In this document: in pieces, positions 34,586-45,789 of the stretch
How positions within the stretch are numbered: the stretch's first letter is position 1
Layout: every line of letters begins with the position of its first letter
Origin: Xenopus tropicalis
Lineage: Eukaryota; Chordata; Amphibia; Anura; Pipidae
Assembly: GCF_000004195.4 (NCBI RefSeq)
Contig: NC_030683.2
Span: forward strand, 88,871,410 to 88,935,409
Direction: 5' to 3'
Length of the DNA stretch: 64,000 bases
The notes under the pieces: generated by a model
Database searches by the model: none
What the model saw: only the letters and a program-made list of their open reading frames with translations
Told to the model about the DNA's origin: nothing
Program-made: the position numbers and the translations under genes

Positions 34586-34702
34586 GCGCTCCGGACTCTG
34601 GGGTCTCTCATAAAATCAAATCTTTATTGTTGCATTAAAAGAAGGAACGCCTAACGCGTTTCGTATGCCAAGCACACTTATGCCAAGCACACTTATTCAT
34701 AG
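34586..34702 (-). repeat. Hammerhead-like core with internal duplication
   Basis: On the minus strand: ATGAATAAGTGTGCTTGGCA, a second AAGTGTGCTTGGCATA, then CGAAACGCGTTAGGCG (34646-34663). AATAAA follows at 34623-34628 and GGAGCGC at 34586-34592. The order stem, GAAAC, AATAAA, GAG(T/C)GC-like matches the other hammerhead-like repeats in this window. Confidence 0.5.
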
Positions 34703-34831
34703 ACACAAATCATGAGCCAAAGTGGTGCTGACCAGAAGCTCATAGGAGATCCTGAACCAAAGAGATTTACTTATATCTCCAGTTGGAATGTACTTGATCT
34801 GTGGCAGAAGTTTATATAAATTCTGTTTGTT

Positions 34832-35547
34832 TTAAAGGAGAACTAAAGGTCAACAAAGAATTAGTCGAGACATGTTAAACAATTTGTTTTGGACCTCTGT
34901 ACGACCCAAGACCACCACAGTCCTTTTGAAATGAAGATCTATGTGTTAAAATAGTTTTGTCCAACTTTCTACATGTAAAGGGGCAATTAATTCTAATACA
35001 GCCTGTTTAAGGGTCAAATTATATTAAAATGATGATGCCATATAATGTGACATGCGGCCCAAGGTCCTCCAGTTGGACAGCCCTGTCTTAGAATATTCCA
35101 GCAACTCCATATCTTATTGCTGCTAAATCACAGCAAGTACTCTGAGATGCTGTCAGTTACCTGACCTAGGGAACTTATTTGCCATATATAATATATACAC
35201 AATATAAATTTAATTATTAACTCACAGCATAGAAACTGGTGCATAAAACTGCATACAAATTAATCAGCCCTGTAGCAACAGCTGTAGTCTCACTTTCTGT
35301 TAATGCTGAGATGATTTCCAACAACCATTAAGCTTATCTTCTCATCAGCACCCAAGAGCACACTAAGCATGTGCAGTGTCTCTGACTCCTAATAGATTGC
35401 TTTACAAGATCCGAAATGAGGTGCAACTGTGTGCAGTTTTAAAGGCTTTCATTAATATTTTTCTAGGGCTTCTAAACCTTTGGGCTAGTTCAGTAAGTTT
35501 CTTTAAAACATTCTGAGTTTTTACCCTTATGCTTTAGTTTCCTTTAA
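34832..35547. mobile_element. TTAA-flanked MITE (716 bp), same family as 590-1160
   Basis: The left end is TTAAAGGAGAACTAAAGGTC and the right end CTTTAGTTTCCTTTAA, both bordered by TTAA. The internal block GCATGTGCAGTGTCTCTGAC is the reverse complement of a block in 590-1160, so this copy lies in the opposite orientation. No coding capacity. Confidence 0.75.
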
Positions 35548-35589
35548 AGGAAATAAGGTTGATGTCAGGCAAGTTGGTTAAAATTGGAC

Positions 35590-35985
35590 AAATTAGTCCA
35601 TTTTATCCTCCCTCAGTCTTTTTAAAACTAAACTTAAAGACTACCTTTTGGAGGACTCGCACAGCACCTGATCTGGGAACCAGCACTTATATTGTAGTGT
35701 CACCCACTGTGACCTACAGCACTTATATTTGCCTATTTGTGTCTGTAAGTTACCCTCCCATATAGATTGTACGGGGCAGGAACCTCCATCCTCTTGTGTC
35801 TTTGACTCTTAACTTATTGCAACTGTATCTTGTATTTATTTGTATTTATTGTTATATTTTATATTTATCTATTATTATCTTAATAACCCCCTGTAATGCA
35901 TTAATGTATTCTACTGTACAGCGCTGCGTACATAAGTAGAGCTTTATAAATAAAGATATACATACATACATACATTTTATCTACC
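35590..35985 (+). mobile_element. L2-type LINE 3' end
   Basis: It opens with a short coding remnant (LKLNLKTTFWRTRTAPDLGT, similar to the LK..L..HS.. end of L2 ORF2), then an untranslated region, and ends TACAGCGCTGCGTACATAAG, GAGCTTTATAAATAAA, with a terminal (ACAT)n run. This is the typical structure of an L2-group LINE tail. Confidence 0.65.
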
Positions 35986-36597
35986 TAAGTGTACCCTGTT
36001 TTAAAATTAAATCTTGATTTTTTTAGAAACATTTAAGGTCATGTGGTTCTGGAATTTGGTATGTGTATGTACAAATACAGGTATTTCGGTGTGCACCACT
36101 ATTTAAAAATGATGCAGATTTTGACTTTGTTTTCAGGGTGAAGCAATCACTTGGAAGGCTGCAAGTAATCAGAAAACGTCAGCTATTCTAGTAAATAGTT
36201 GTGGGACGCATCCGCACACCATATGATAGTGCACATGTCTTCTCAAACTTTTCTTTCAGTAAGTTTACTGCTTAAGAACTTTTTTTATGTTTGGGAAATG
36301 TCAATGTGCCTTAGGCCCTTTTATTTATTTATCGTTCATCAATAAAAGGCCTAACTATAGTCATGTAACAGCACTGGGTGGTAATTAAAAAGCAGGTGTC
36401 TTTTCATACCTTATTAAAAACAAATGCCTTTTTTTTTACTATCCCATCCCATGCTGTATATTTGAGTTAGACAGATGTTTTTTGCCCCACATGTCCATAA
36501 TTACAACAGCTAAATAGGGCACTTTCACTGGCCCACTATAGGAAGGCTATACCAGTGGTTCCTGGTGTTCCTAAGCTATAGACTATCTTGTAACTTG

Positions 36598-37545
36598 TTT
36601 TTTATTTTTTTTTTATTTTAAACAATCTTTATTTATTAATTTTCAAAAAGGGTGGGGGGGTACAGGAAAAAGAAAGGGAGGGGGGAGGGAAAAGTTCACG
36701 TAGTATGTAATCTTTTACAGAAGTCATAAAAGGGCATACATCAAGTTGTTTCTCAGTTCTTACATCAACTGTTCATTTATATCCCATATAGCTAGTGTTC
36801 TTTAATTAACAGTTTATTTTGTTTGTTTCTAACCAGAGTGTCCAGGTTGTTTGGGATTGTGCTGTCTTATTTTGCATTAGGTGAGTTATTTCCTCTAGTT
36901 TCATTGATTCCTCCACCAAGTTTAACCATTCTGTATAGGTAGGAGGGTTTGTATTTTTCCAAGCTCTAGAGATAAGAGCTTTAGCCGCGTTCAGTAGATG
37001 TAGGGTTAATTTGTCTGATACCGTAATATTTTTCTTATTATCAAAATAAAATAGTAGGAATGTCAAATCAGTGTTTTGGATTTTAGTACCTGTTATTTTG
37101 AAAATGGTAGTACATATTTTAGACCAGTATTTCTTCATTTTTTCACAGGTAAACCAGATATGTTTAAAGGAACCTGTTTCTTCATTGGACCTCCAGCATA
37201 ACTTAGATGAAGTAGGGAACATTGGTGCAGTACATAGTACCATCTTGTGATAAGTTTATATAGCATTTCTCTTATTCTAGAAGCTCTCAATGCTTTATGG
37301 ATATCCTGTAGGATCTTTTGTCTTACTGGGGGAGGGATAAGTACTTTCAATTCTTGTTCCAAATCATCAAAGTATTTTAGTGATGCACTGGTTACTGAGA
37401 AGCGTTTTATATATTATTGAGAGCAGTTTATCTGGGGTCTGCTGCTTCTCTAATAAATTTTAAATATATACAAGTATATTTAAATGTTTTCAGTGATTGG
37501 GTTTCAGTGGTTGATAGGGAATGACCTGGAAGGATACAAAATACA
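36598..37545 (-). pseudogene. L1-type LINE ORF2 C-terminal remnant with A-rich tail
   Basis: An L1-clade retrotransposon fragment. Reading 37440 down to 36806 gives LLSIIYKTLLSNQ, IPPPVRQKILQDIHKALRAS, RIREMLYKLITRWYYV and then, after a frameshift near 37230, FPTSSKLCWRSNEETGSFKH, IWFTCEKMKKYWSKI, AAKALISRAWKNTNPPTYTEW. The CW(R)..G..H..C pattern is the zinc-knuckle-like end of L1 ORF2. The frame is broken at least once and its 5' part is missing. A-rich sequence at 36598-36640 is the 3' tail. The 5' limit near 37545 abuts the Tc1 element, and I could not show that L1 continues beyond it. Confidence 0.75.
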
Positions 37546-37549
37546 CCTA

Positions 37550-39165
37550 CAGTGGAGGAAATAATTATTTGACCCCTCACTGATTTTGTAAGTTTGTCCA
37601 ATGACAAAGAAATGAAAAGTCTCAGAACAGTATCATTTCAATGGTAGGTTTATTTTAACAGTGGCAGATAGCACATCAAAAGGAAAATCGAAAAAAATAA
37701 CTTTAAATAAAAGATAGCGACTGATTTGCATTTCATTGAGTGAAATAAGTTTTTGAACCCTCTAACAAAAAAAGACTTAATACTTAGTGGAAAAAACCTT
37801 GTTTGCAAGCACAGAGGTCAAACGTTTCTTGTAATTGATGACCAAGTTTGCGCACATTTTAGGAGGAATGTTGGTCCACTCCTCTTTGCAGATCATCTCT
37901 AAATCCCTAAGGTTTCGAGGCTGTCTCTGTGCAACTCTGAGCTTGAGCTCCCTCCATAGGTTTTCTATTGGATTAAGGTCCGGAGACTGACTAGGCCACT
38001 CCATGACCTTAATGTGCTTCTTCTTGAGCCACTCCTTTGTTGCCTTTGCTGTATGTTTTGGGTCATTGTCGTGCTGGAACACCCATCCATGACCCATTTT
38101 CAGTTTCCTGGCAGAGGGAAGGAGGTTGTCGTTCAGGATTTCACGATACATGGCTCCATCCATTTTCCCGTTAATGCAAATAAGTTGTCCTGTGCCCTTA
38201 GCAGAAAAACACCCCCAAAGCAAAATGTTTCCACCCCCATGCTTGACGGTGGGGACGGTGTTTTGGGGGTCATAGGCAGCATTTTTCTTCCTCCAAACAC
38301 AGCGAGTTGAGTTAATGCCAAAGAGCTCTATTTTGGTCTCATCAGACCACAGCACCTTCTCCCAGTCACTCACAGAATCATTCAGGTGTTCATTGGCAAA
38401 CTTCAGACGGGCCTGCACATGTGCCTTCTTGAGCAGGGGGACCTTGCGAGCCCTGCAGGATTTTAATCCATTGCGGTGTAATGTGTTTCCAATGGTTTTC
38501 TTGGTGACTGTGGTCCCTGCTAATTTGAGGTCATTAACTAACTCCTCCCGTGTAGTTCTAGGATGCTTTTTCACCTTTCTCAGAATCATTGACACCCCAC
38601 GAGGTGAGATCTTGCGTGGAGCCCCAGAGCGAGGTCGATTGATGGTCATTTTGTGCTCCTTCCATTTTCGAACAATCGCACCAACAGTTGTCACCTTCTC
38701 TCCCAGCTTCTTGCTAATGGTTTTGTAGCCCATTCCAGCCTTGTGCAGGTCTACAATTTTGTCTCTGACATCCTTGGACAGCTCTTTGGTCTTTCCCATG
38801 TTGGAGAGTTTGGAGTCTGCTTGATTGATTGATTCTGTGGACAGGTGTCTTTTATACAGGTGACTAGTTAAGACAGGTGTCCTTAATGAGGTTGACTAAT
38901 TGAGTAGAAGTGTCTAACCACTCTGTGGGAGCCAGAACTCTTAATGGTTGGTAGGGGTTCAAAAACTTATTTCACTCAATGAAATGCAAATCAGTTGCTA
39001 TCTTTTATTTAAAGTTATTTTTTTCGATTTTCCTTTTGATGTGCTATCTGCCACTGTTAAAATAAACCTACCATTGAAATGATACTGTTCTGAGACTTTT
39101 CATTTCTTTGTCATTGGACAAACTTACAAAATCAGTGAGGGGTCAAATAATTATTTCCTCCACTG
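37550..39165 (-). mobile_element. Complete Tc1/mariner transposon with 211-bp inverted repeats
   Basis: A 1616-bp element flanked by TA (37548-37549 and 39166-39167). Its ends are CAGTGGAGGAAATAATTATT and the reverse complement. Terminal inverted repeats run 37550-37760 and 38955-39165 and differ, by eye, at one or two positions in 211 bp (for example AGATAGCGACTG against AGATAGCAACTG). It encodes one intact transposase on the minus strand (37777-38799). Near-identical repeats and an open gene point to a young insertion. Confidence 0.95.
37777..38799 (-). CDS. Tc1-family DDE transposase, intact, 340 residues
   Basis: Cut-and-paste transposase of the Tc1 branch (DD34E). It binds the terminal repeats, excises the element and inserts it at TA. 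The N-terminal paired-like DNA-binding domain (two helix-turn-helix units, about residues 1-110) starts [25 protein letters not shown]-like basic linker [10 protein letters not shown] is at 54-63. Catalytic residues are Asp153 (WSDETK), Asp244 ([10 protein letters not shown]) and Glu279 ([11 protein letters not shown]). The 34-residue spacing and 340-residue length equal those of Sleeping Beauty-type transposases. There is no stop or frameshift. The gene starts about 155 bp inside the right repeat and ends 16 bp from the left one. Open frames on the plus strand here (38014-38310, 38315-38728) are shadows. Activity is inferred, not shown. Confidence 0.96.
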   Translation of the reverse strand: MGKTKELSKDVRDKIVDLHKAGMGYKTISKKLGEKVTTVGAIVRKWKEHKMTINRPRSGAPRKISPRGVSMILRKVKKHPRTTREELVNDLKLAGTTVTKKTIGNTLHRNGLKSCRARKVPLLKKAHVQARLKFANEHLNDSVSDWEKVLWSDETKIELFGINSTRCVWRKKNAAYDPQNTVPTVKHGGGNILLWGCFSAKGTGQLICINGKMDGAMYREILNDNLLPSARKLKMGHGWVFQHDNDPKHTAKATKEWLKKKHIKVMEWPSQSPDLNPIENLWRELKLRVAQRQPRNLRDLEMICKEEWTNIPPKMCANLVINYKKRLTSVLANKVFSTKY

Positions 39166-39167
39166 TA

Positions 39168-39949
39168 TATTACACAAATGGTAGCATAAGGCAGGCAGGG
39201 CACAATTTTTCAATCAGGTCCAGTAATGTGGACATTTCTGACTGTAATGTATATATTTGGGGCACCTAATTAAATATTTTTATTTAACAAAACCAGTGCT
39301 GACCGTCCAAACTGTAGCCCCCTGTCATCATAAAATTAGGTGTCACAATGCAAACTTCAATAAGTTAGGACCCATTTCCTAAGAGTTGCCAAACATTAAA
39401 ACTAATTTGCTCTTCATATTAATGTCATCTCTAGGCCGAGTTATTTTGCAGATGCCCACACATTTTGATGTCATATCACACATCACGAATTGAGGCAGAG
39501 AATCTTGTCTAAACACATAATTCAGTACTGATTTAGGTTTAGTCAAAAACATGGCAGAAAGAGAAACTGGATGGAATGGCGGTCTATACAGTACATATTG
39601 TATGACCAGATTCTACAATCTTAAATTATTCAGCTCATAAAAGTTATCCTACTGCACCAGAGGAAAGCTTCATGGCAGAATTATTCTTTGTTGCAAACTA
39701 AGCCAACCAAAGAACCTAACATACAGAACCTACTAAAACATAAAATATGCAACCCTAGCAGGGCTAGTCCTTTCCTGGCTGTAGATCTATGACAGTTAGG
39801 CACAAGTTTGTTTCATATTGTAACTACAGATTTGTGCAACAGCTTAGTATTAAGTACACTGTATTCTCTCTTGTCCCTACCTACCTCATCTATATTCATC
39901 CTCTTTATTCATCTATATTTGTTTTTCCCCATAGGAGACTGAAGAAGCC
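39168..39949. other. Intergenic, no gene seen
   Basis: Sequence right of the Tc1 element. Translation on the minus strand does not continue the L1 ORF2 seen at 36806-37440. Confidence 0.5.
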
Positions 39950-40330
39950 TTAAAGGGCTGACACCTAAAATTAAACTGGGTTTTCTTTAAATATATAATA
40001 ACATTGTCTTTGCATGAACTTCATAATGTTGCTAGAAAAGTACCTGATGCTTTTACATTACCAACCTGATTCCCCATGTCCCTCTATGAGGGGGCTGCCA
40101 TATTTGTGCAGCAGGAGCCCATTAGCAGTAGAAGCTGTAACTGACAGGTTGGGAAGGGAGAGTCAGGTTGGCAAAACAGGCAGGATTAGGAACTTCAAGT
40201 AACAATTACTTACAAAAAAAACCTATCCATAAAAATTAGGTAACTTTTTCTGTACATTAATATTTTACAAATTATTTTTTTTCATGTTGGTATCAGTTTA
40301 ATACAACATATTTTTTTTCTGATATTGTTT
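39950..40330. repeat. TTAA-type MITE, left part
   Basis: It begins TTAAAGGGCTGACACCTAAA, an end type shared by Xenopus TTAA MITEs. It continues with CCCATGTCCCTCTATGAGGG, but no clean right terminal repeat is seen. Confidence 0.45.
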
Positions 40331-40399
40331 TTATATAAACCTTCCAATGTGCTTAACAGTAACCTTAAAATTAAAGACATGCTTTGGAAACCACTATGT

Positions 40400-42840
40400 T
40401 CACATAAAATGTGGCAAACACATTGCAAGTGGACAGATACCAAATCAAGGAATGTTGTGGCACTTATATTAGAAATAACATGTTCTTAAAGACTGAATAC
40501 GGGTTCTTAAATTATTCTTTTCTTGTTTGCTTGTCTTTCTGTGTGTTTGTGGCTGAAGGTTGAAATGTAAAATTGCCAGTTGCTAACCACTCTTTACGGC
40601 TTTCCCCATAAGAAAAACACTATATTACATACTTGCTAAAACATAGAGTTGTGTACATTGCAATCAGTGTGTACATGCAAGGCTAACAAGAGGGAATTGT
40701 GTAGATGAGAAGCTATATATTCAGAAAAGACATGGTCTATTGTGGGTTCCATACTGCAAGAACACAACAGCTTGTATCAATGTATCTGACCTGCAGCACA
40801 AAAAGCTGTTTTGCATATGGTTTCCCTGCATCCATCTTTGTCTCAGAGTGGCTGTAAACAAGTCCTAACAAGTAGCAAATGTGACCTCTGGACACTAGCC
40901 CTTAGGCCTTATACAAGTGACAAATCATATGTGATTAACCACACAATTTAGGGCTTGTTCTCTCTAGTGATATTACTGATCTCAGTTGCAGCTGTAGTAA
41001 GTGGCCATAGTTTGTTATTTTATTCTGCATGTGACAGTTCACACAGTTTTCATTGAACACAACAGATCATAGTGCTGATACACTCAAACACACACGCACT
41101 GTCTATATGTTTTTGGAAAGTGGATGGAAACTTCCCATTTGTGTTACTTTAATTCAATGTCACTTGACTGTACTATAGCTAAGGAGCCTCAAAATGGTCA
41201 TCTGGTGGGAGTGTTTTGTGGGAAAATTTTGCAGCAACAAAGTAGCCTTTTGACATTATATATTATCTTGTAAGGCAGTGAATATACACAGAATTTCAGC
41301 TGCGTGTTTTACACATACAATTGTATAACTCTACATAAAAACTGTAAAACACTTCATATATAGAGAGACACATCTTGGCTTAATAATCATGCACAATTTT
41401 TTTTGTCCAACAGACAAAAATTTCATTAAAACCACTTCAAAAATTAGAACTCAGCACGATGGTGGCGCACATTGAACAGCCTGACACAGGACTCTGTATA
41501 ATAGGAGACCCATATACCTGCTCATGTGTATGTTCCATTTTGATACCAACACACTGTTAGCACTACATGCCACAGACCAGGGCTATTCAATTAGACATCC
41601 ATGGGCAAGATATTGCCCTCCATGGTATTTTTACACCTCCCTGCCTATCTATGGGCTGCATAGATTGCTTTTGACATAACCTGGTCCACAAACGTGTCAT
41701 AGACAATGAGATCATCTGATTTATATGTCACATGTAAAGGTAAGGCCGCACAGGGCAGATTGCCAGGCTGCATATAAGCGCAGGCTGACAATCTTCCTGT
41801 ACATTTGAAAAATCTTCTAATTGTTGATATCCACCAACAAATGCCAAGTCTTCCATAAAAAAAAAGTTAGCCTGCACTGATTGCATTTAGTTAAACACAT
41901 TTGCAAGTATTATTGTGTACCAGACGATCTAGTGAATTTTCAAGTAATCTGTAATCTCATCTGGGGTTCAAAAATAAAGATACTGTAGCTGACAATCAAT
42001 CCAAATCACTTAGACAATAGTGATGTTCGAAGTGCAGACACAAGTTACAGCAATCAAACAAAAAACTGCATAGTTGTTAAGAAGATGATTTCCCTTTTCT
42101 GTTTAGAAGAGAATTGCTTTCCATAAATTCTGATTTATCTGTGTGCTTCCTCTTGTGAATTTTTGTTAAAACAAACAATAAAGAAGTTACAGTTGCCATA
42201 AGTGCGATATCCCAAACAGATTAAGCAATGTGTGTCCTTTCAAGCAGTCAAGAGTAACATGTGGAGGAGATAAGAAAACAAATTAAGGAAAATAAGTAAC
42301 AACTCAGGATGTCTATACAAACTGGCAAAAGTGGGATGGCCATCTGTAGAAGTTTAATTATTTTAAGTGTAGTGATTGAATGGTGATTACCTTTATAAAA
42401 TAGGTGTAAAATATGGCGACTGGCATCAGGGCAAGTCTGCACATGTTTAACCCAGGTATAAATGTGCAAATAAATAAGTCCAGATACACAAAGTGTACTG
42501 AGATGCAAATTAAAATGAAGGATAAAATGCAAGATTTTTATAATGGAAATTTCAAATGTAAACAACAAACTTTGACATTGCACATGCATACAATTATTAC
42601 CTAAACAGCACAGCAGAGACCAACCAACTTGCTCTAAAGTGCATTTAATTTAGTGGTATTCAATTCTTCAAATTAAGAAATAACATATCATTTATGAAAA
42701 TAAAAGCAATGCTTTACAAATCAGCTCAGAGGATTTCATTTCTTCATATCTATATGTATATATCTGGAAAAGGGCTGTTCTATTGCTTGAAAAATTATTT
42801 GGGCAGGGCCTGATGATTGTTATTATAATTTAAATTCATA
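40400..42840. other. Intergenic, no gene seen
   Basis: 2.4 kb of AT-rich DNA. The 113-codon open frame at 42248-42589 is Leu/Ile/His-rich without motif or splice context and is treated as chance. Confidence 0.5.
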
Positions 42841-42864
42841 CGCAAACCGGTCCTGCCAATGTTT

Positions 42865-42930
42865 AATGCATACATCCATTTATTGTACAGCTCTGCAGAA
42901 TATGTTGGCACTATATAAATACAATATGGA
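42865..42930 (+). repeat. L2-type LINE tail fragment
   Basis: TTTATTGTACAGCTCTGCAG, AATATGTTGGCACTATATAAATACA matches the L2/CR1 3' terminal motif also seen at 15338-15512. Confidence 0.55.
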
Positions 42931-43214
42931 ACAAGGTAAGAGAGAGGTAATAGACTCTGCTACCTTTATGAGGGTGTGGGAATAGTTCCAGCAATAAACA
43001 GCAGGCTATTAAGGTTTTCATTCAGTTTGAGGAATCATGTATGCTTGTTTAAACAATTCATTATATATATATAGTGTTTTTGCACCTTACTTTATATAGT
43101 CCCAGTATTTTTTCCCCCTTAAACCCAGAAAAGATAAAATAAATTATTGTGGATTTCAGGTGATCAGCCAAGCAGCACAGTTCACTTGTCATAAAGCAGA
43201 GAATAAGTCGATTC

Positions 43215-43500
43215 TTTCTTGGGACTGAACATAACAAAAGATCTTAGCTGGAGAGAGAACAACAAGGCTGTAGTTAAGGTGCATCCAAGGCTATACTTCT
43301 TGAGAAGATTAAAAAAAAATTAGACTCAATAAAAAATTCTCACTACATTCTACAAACTCACAATTCAAAGCATCTTTGCAGGAAGTATGCCAATCTGGTT
43401 TGTCAACATTACACAGCAAGACAAAAAGCACTTGAGAGAATTATGCGAACAATAGGCACAACTCTCCCTTCACTTGACAGCCTCGGTTTGGCTTGATGCA
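43215..43500 (+). pseudogene. L2/CR1-group LINE ORF2 C-terminal remnant
   Basis: Reading across small breaks, the plus strand gives FLGLNITKDLSWRENNKAVV, then HPRLYFLRRLKKNL, and QQDKKALERIMRTIGTTLPS, LDSLGL. This is the typical 3' end of a non-LTR reverse transcriptase (FLG..I..DL.W..N....V....QRL.FLRRLK.., then ..D.KALQR.V.TA..I.G..LPSL..). It is decayed and has no full-length frame. It is followed directly by a MITE fragment. Confidence 0.7.
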
Positions 43501-43549
43501 GAAACAGAATAGCAGCCATAATCAAAATCCAAACCATCCAATACAAAAC

Positions 43550-43800
43550 TTTTTTACACCGATTCGGCAGCTTATCTGCCCGACCAACATCTGGCCTGAA
43601 ATCAGGCAGATCTCAATTGGGCAGGTTTGGTTTTTCTGTCAGATCAGGGACCACATTGGCTTGTTGATATGGTCCCCAAACTGACAGCACCTATGCCCAC
43701 CACTTTATTTTGATCATTTGGCCCTGGGGCCAAGCAATCAAATTAGCCTGATTAGTCTCGCCAAACTTGTGGATTTCACAATGTATGGCCACCTTTAGAT
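43550..43800. mobile_element. GTATGGCCACCTTTA element, partial, inverted relative to 20734
   Basis: It ends AATGTATGGCCACCTTTAG. The interior AACATCTGGCCTGAAATCAG and GGGACCACATTGGCTTGTTG corresponds to the reverse complement of 20734-21026. The other end is lost. Confidence 0.7.
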
Positions 43801-44009
43801 ACTATTTCACTGGTCTTCTTATGAGCAAGGCCAGAACTAGGGGAAGGAAGAAGAGGCACGTGCCTAGGGCATAAGGATTAGGGGGGGGTGCTAGGACCTT
43901 AGGCACCTACCTCTTCTGTCAATTGGGCAGGTTTGATTTTCCCTTTGTTCCTCACATCTATGTTGTTAAATTTTTGTATATACAGTATATATACATGTAT
44001 ATGAATTTA

Positions 44010-44090
44010 GGCCTATGATTAAGTGCCCAGATGGGGTGCAAAACGCGTAGGGCTTTGTTGAAAAAGATGTATTGTTTTTAATAAACAGCA
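44010..44090 (+). repeat. Degenerate hammerhead-like core followed by AATAAA
   Basis: CCTATGATTAAGTGCCC, a short loop, GGGTGCAAAACGCGTAGGGC (44012-44053), then AATAAA at 44080-44085. It resembles the minus-strand unit at 34646-34702 (AAGTG.GC..GC..CGAAACGCGT). The GAAAC is mutated to CAAAAC. Confidence 0.45.
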
Positions 44091-45789
44091 ATTTTAAGCA
44101 GCATATTTCTACTTTAGTCCGGCTTTGTGCCAGCCTGTCTTTCTCTAAAAAGCTTTGTACCTACTCCCTTCAGCTGAAGGTCTGGGGTTTGTGCACCCTG
44201 ACCCATCATTCCAAGTGATATATTTTATCTAAAATGGGATTAAATATATCTTGTCACGTGTAGAATTTCAGGGTAGCACAGATTTCCCTCAAGTGACATA
44301 TCGCCACATGTGCCATCACCCTTAATAGAATGCTTCTTCTGAGTAGAAACAATGTGTATGTGGGTTTAAATTCAAAAATGTTCTTGCAAAAACATCCTTT
44401 TAAGGACCTATTTACAAAATCCAGACACAGCGCAAGCACTAAAAGGGCTTTTTTTTTTTTCAAAAAATACAATTAGTTTGCACCTCTTGCATTCATATAT
44501 ACCAGTTTGCTGGTACTGCAATGGTAGTGCCTAGTGCAAGTAGTGCAAGCGTAATTGAGCTTTGTACCTAAAAATCTCCCATGACCAGTCTGCAAGTTCA
44601 GGGATTTGTATCATGTTCCTGGTGGCCCCCAGTCCAAGATATATCTATCCAGCTGATTAGGATGTGCAGTGAGTATGACTGACACTTAGGAGGCTATTTA
44701 AAACAAATTGTGCTGAAAAAACGTTGACAAAAATTATGAAAAAAAGCTGTGTAAAATAAATGGTGAATCAAAATGCATTTTATTGTACAGCATCCAAACG
44801 CCAGATCTGACACAGTTATGTTACGCCTCTTCAGACAAATAATGATGTGTTGCAAATTTTGTCAGCCTTTTTTTTTGCATAATAAATCTTCCATATACTG
44901 TATTGTAAATAGTCTGTTTCAGGGGCCCCAGCAACTACAAGGTTTGCTTTATTGATATTGTTTCGACTAGTGACAAAAAAAGCATGCTTCCTAGGAAACG
45001 TGGGGGCCTACCCTTTTAAATATAGGCCTAACCAGGGCCTCACTCTACCCCCACTGAAGCCCACAGGGCAAGAACAGAATTTTCCGAGGTGAGTTCTCAT
45101 GGTAACATTTCACCATTCACCATTTTTTTTGTACTGGAAGGCCACCCCACATTGTATATTACTTATCTAGCAGGAATTGTAAAATCTCTAATCCTACCAG
45201 CAGTTGCCTATGGCCATTGCATGAATTCCTGTGTCCAGCCCAATCACTCACAGACCAAACAGCTAAATTTGGGACTCATGTGAATGTTGTATAACCTCTG
45301 TAAAGTGCAGTGGGATATTTTTACTTTTACTTTTACCAATGTCAATGAGAGCACCAAAATGCTGTGTTCTCTGAATACTCAAATTCCAAATTCTCTATAA
45401 GTTTTTATGGATGATAAGAGGCAAACAAACCAACCATCACCATTTGCAGTTAAAGCCGGACTACCACTAGGTGACCTAGGCAGTAGCCTAGGGCCTGCCT
45501 AGGTTTAGGGACCCAGTTCCAGCAACTGTAAAAATGAATAGCACGGACCATTGCATAAATTAATTCAGATATCAGAGGAATCACCCAGCTCTTTGCTGGG
45601 CTGCCTGCATATCTCTACTGGCCGTGAACTTTGTGCGTGTGCCATATATCTGAGGTGGGGGAAGGGAGGCAGGCCCTAACGATTAATGAGTAAGGTAGGG
45701 GCCCCAAAAGCCTTAAGGCCTTATTTGGTATTAATTCAGCTCCTTTTGCAGTGCCAAAGTGACTGGAGTAGTGTAAAGGGGACGTTCAT

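Noticed and set aside
38014..38728. Plus-strand open frames of 98 and 137 codons
   Set aside because: They are antisense shadows of the intact Tc1 transposase, whose minus-strand frame carries the DDE motifs.
42248..42589. 113-codon minus-strand open frame between the two genes
   Set aside because: His/Leu/Ile-rich low-complexity translation with no domain and no exon borders.
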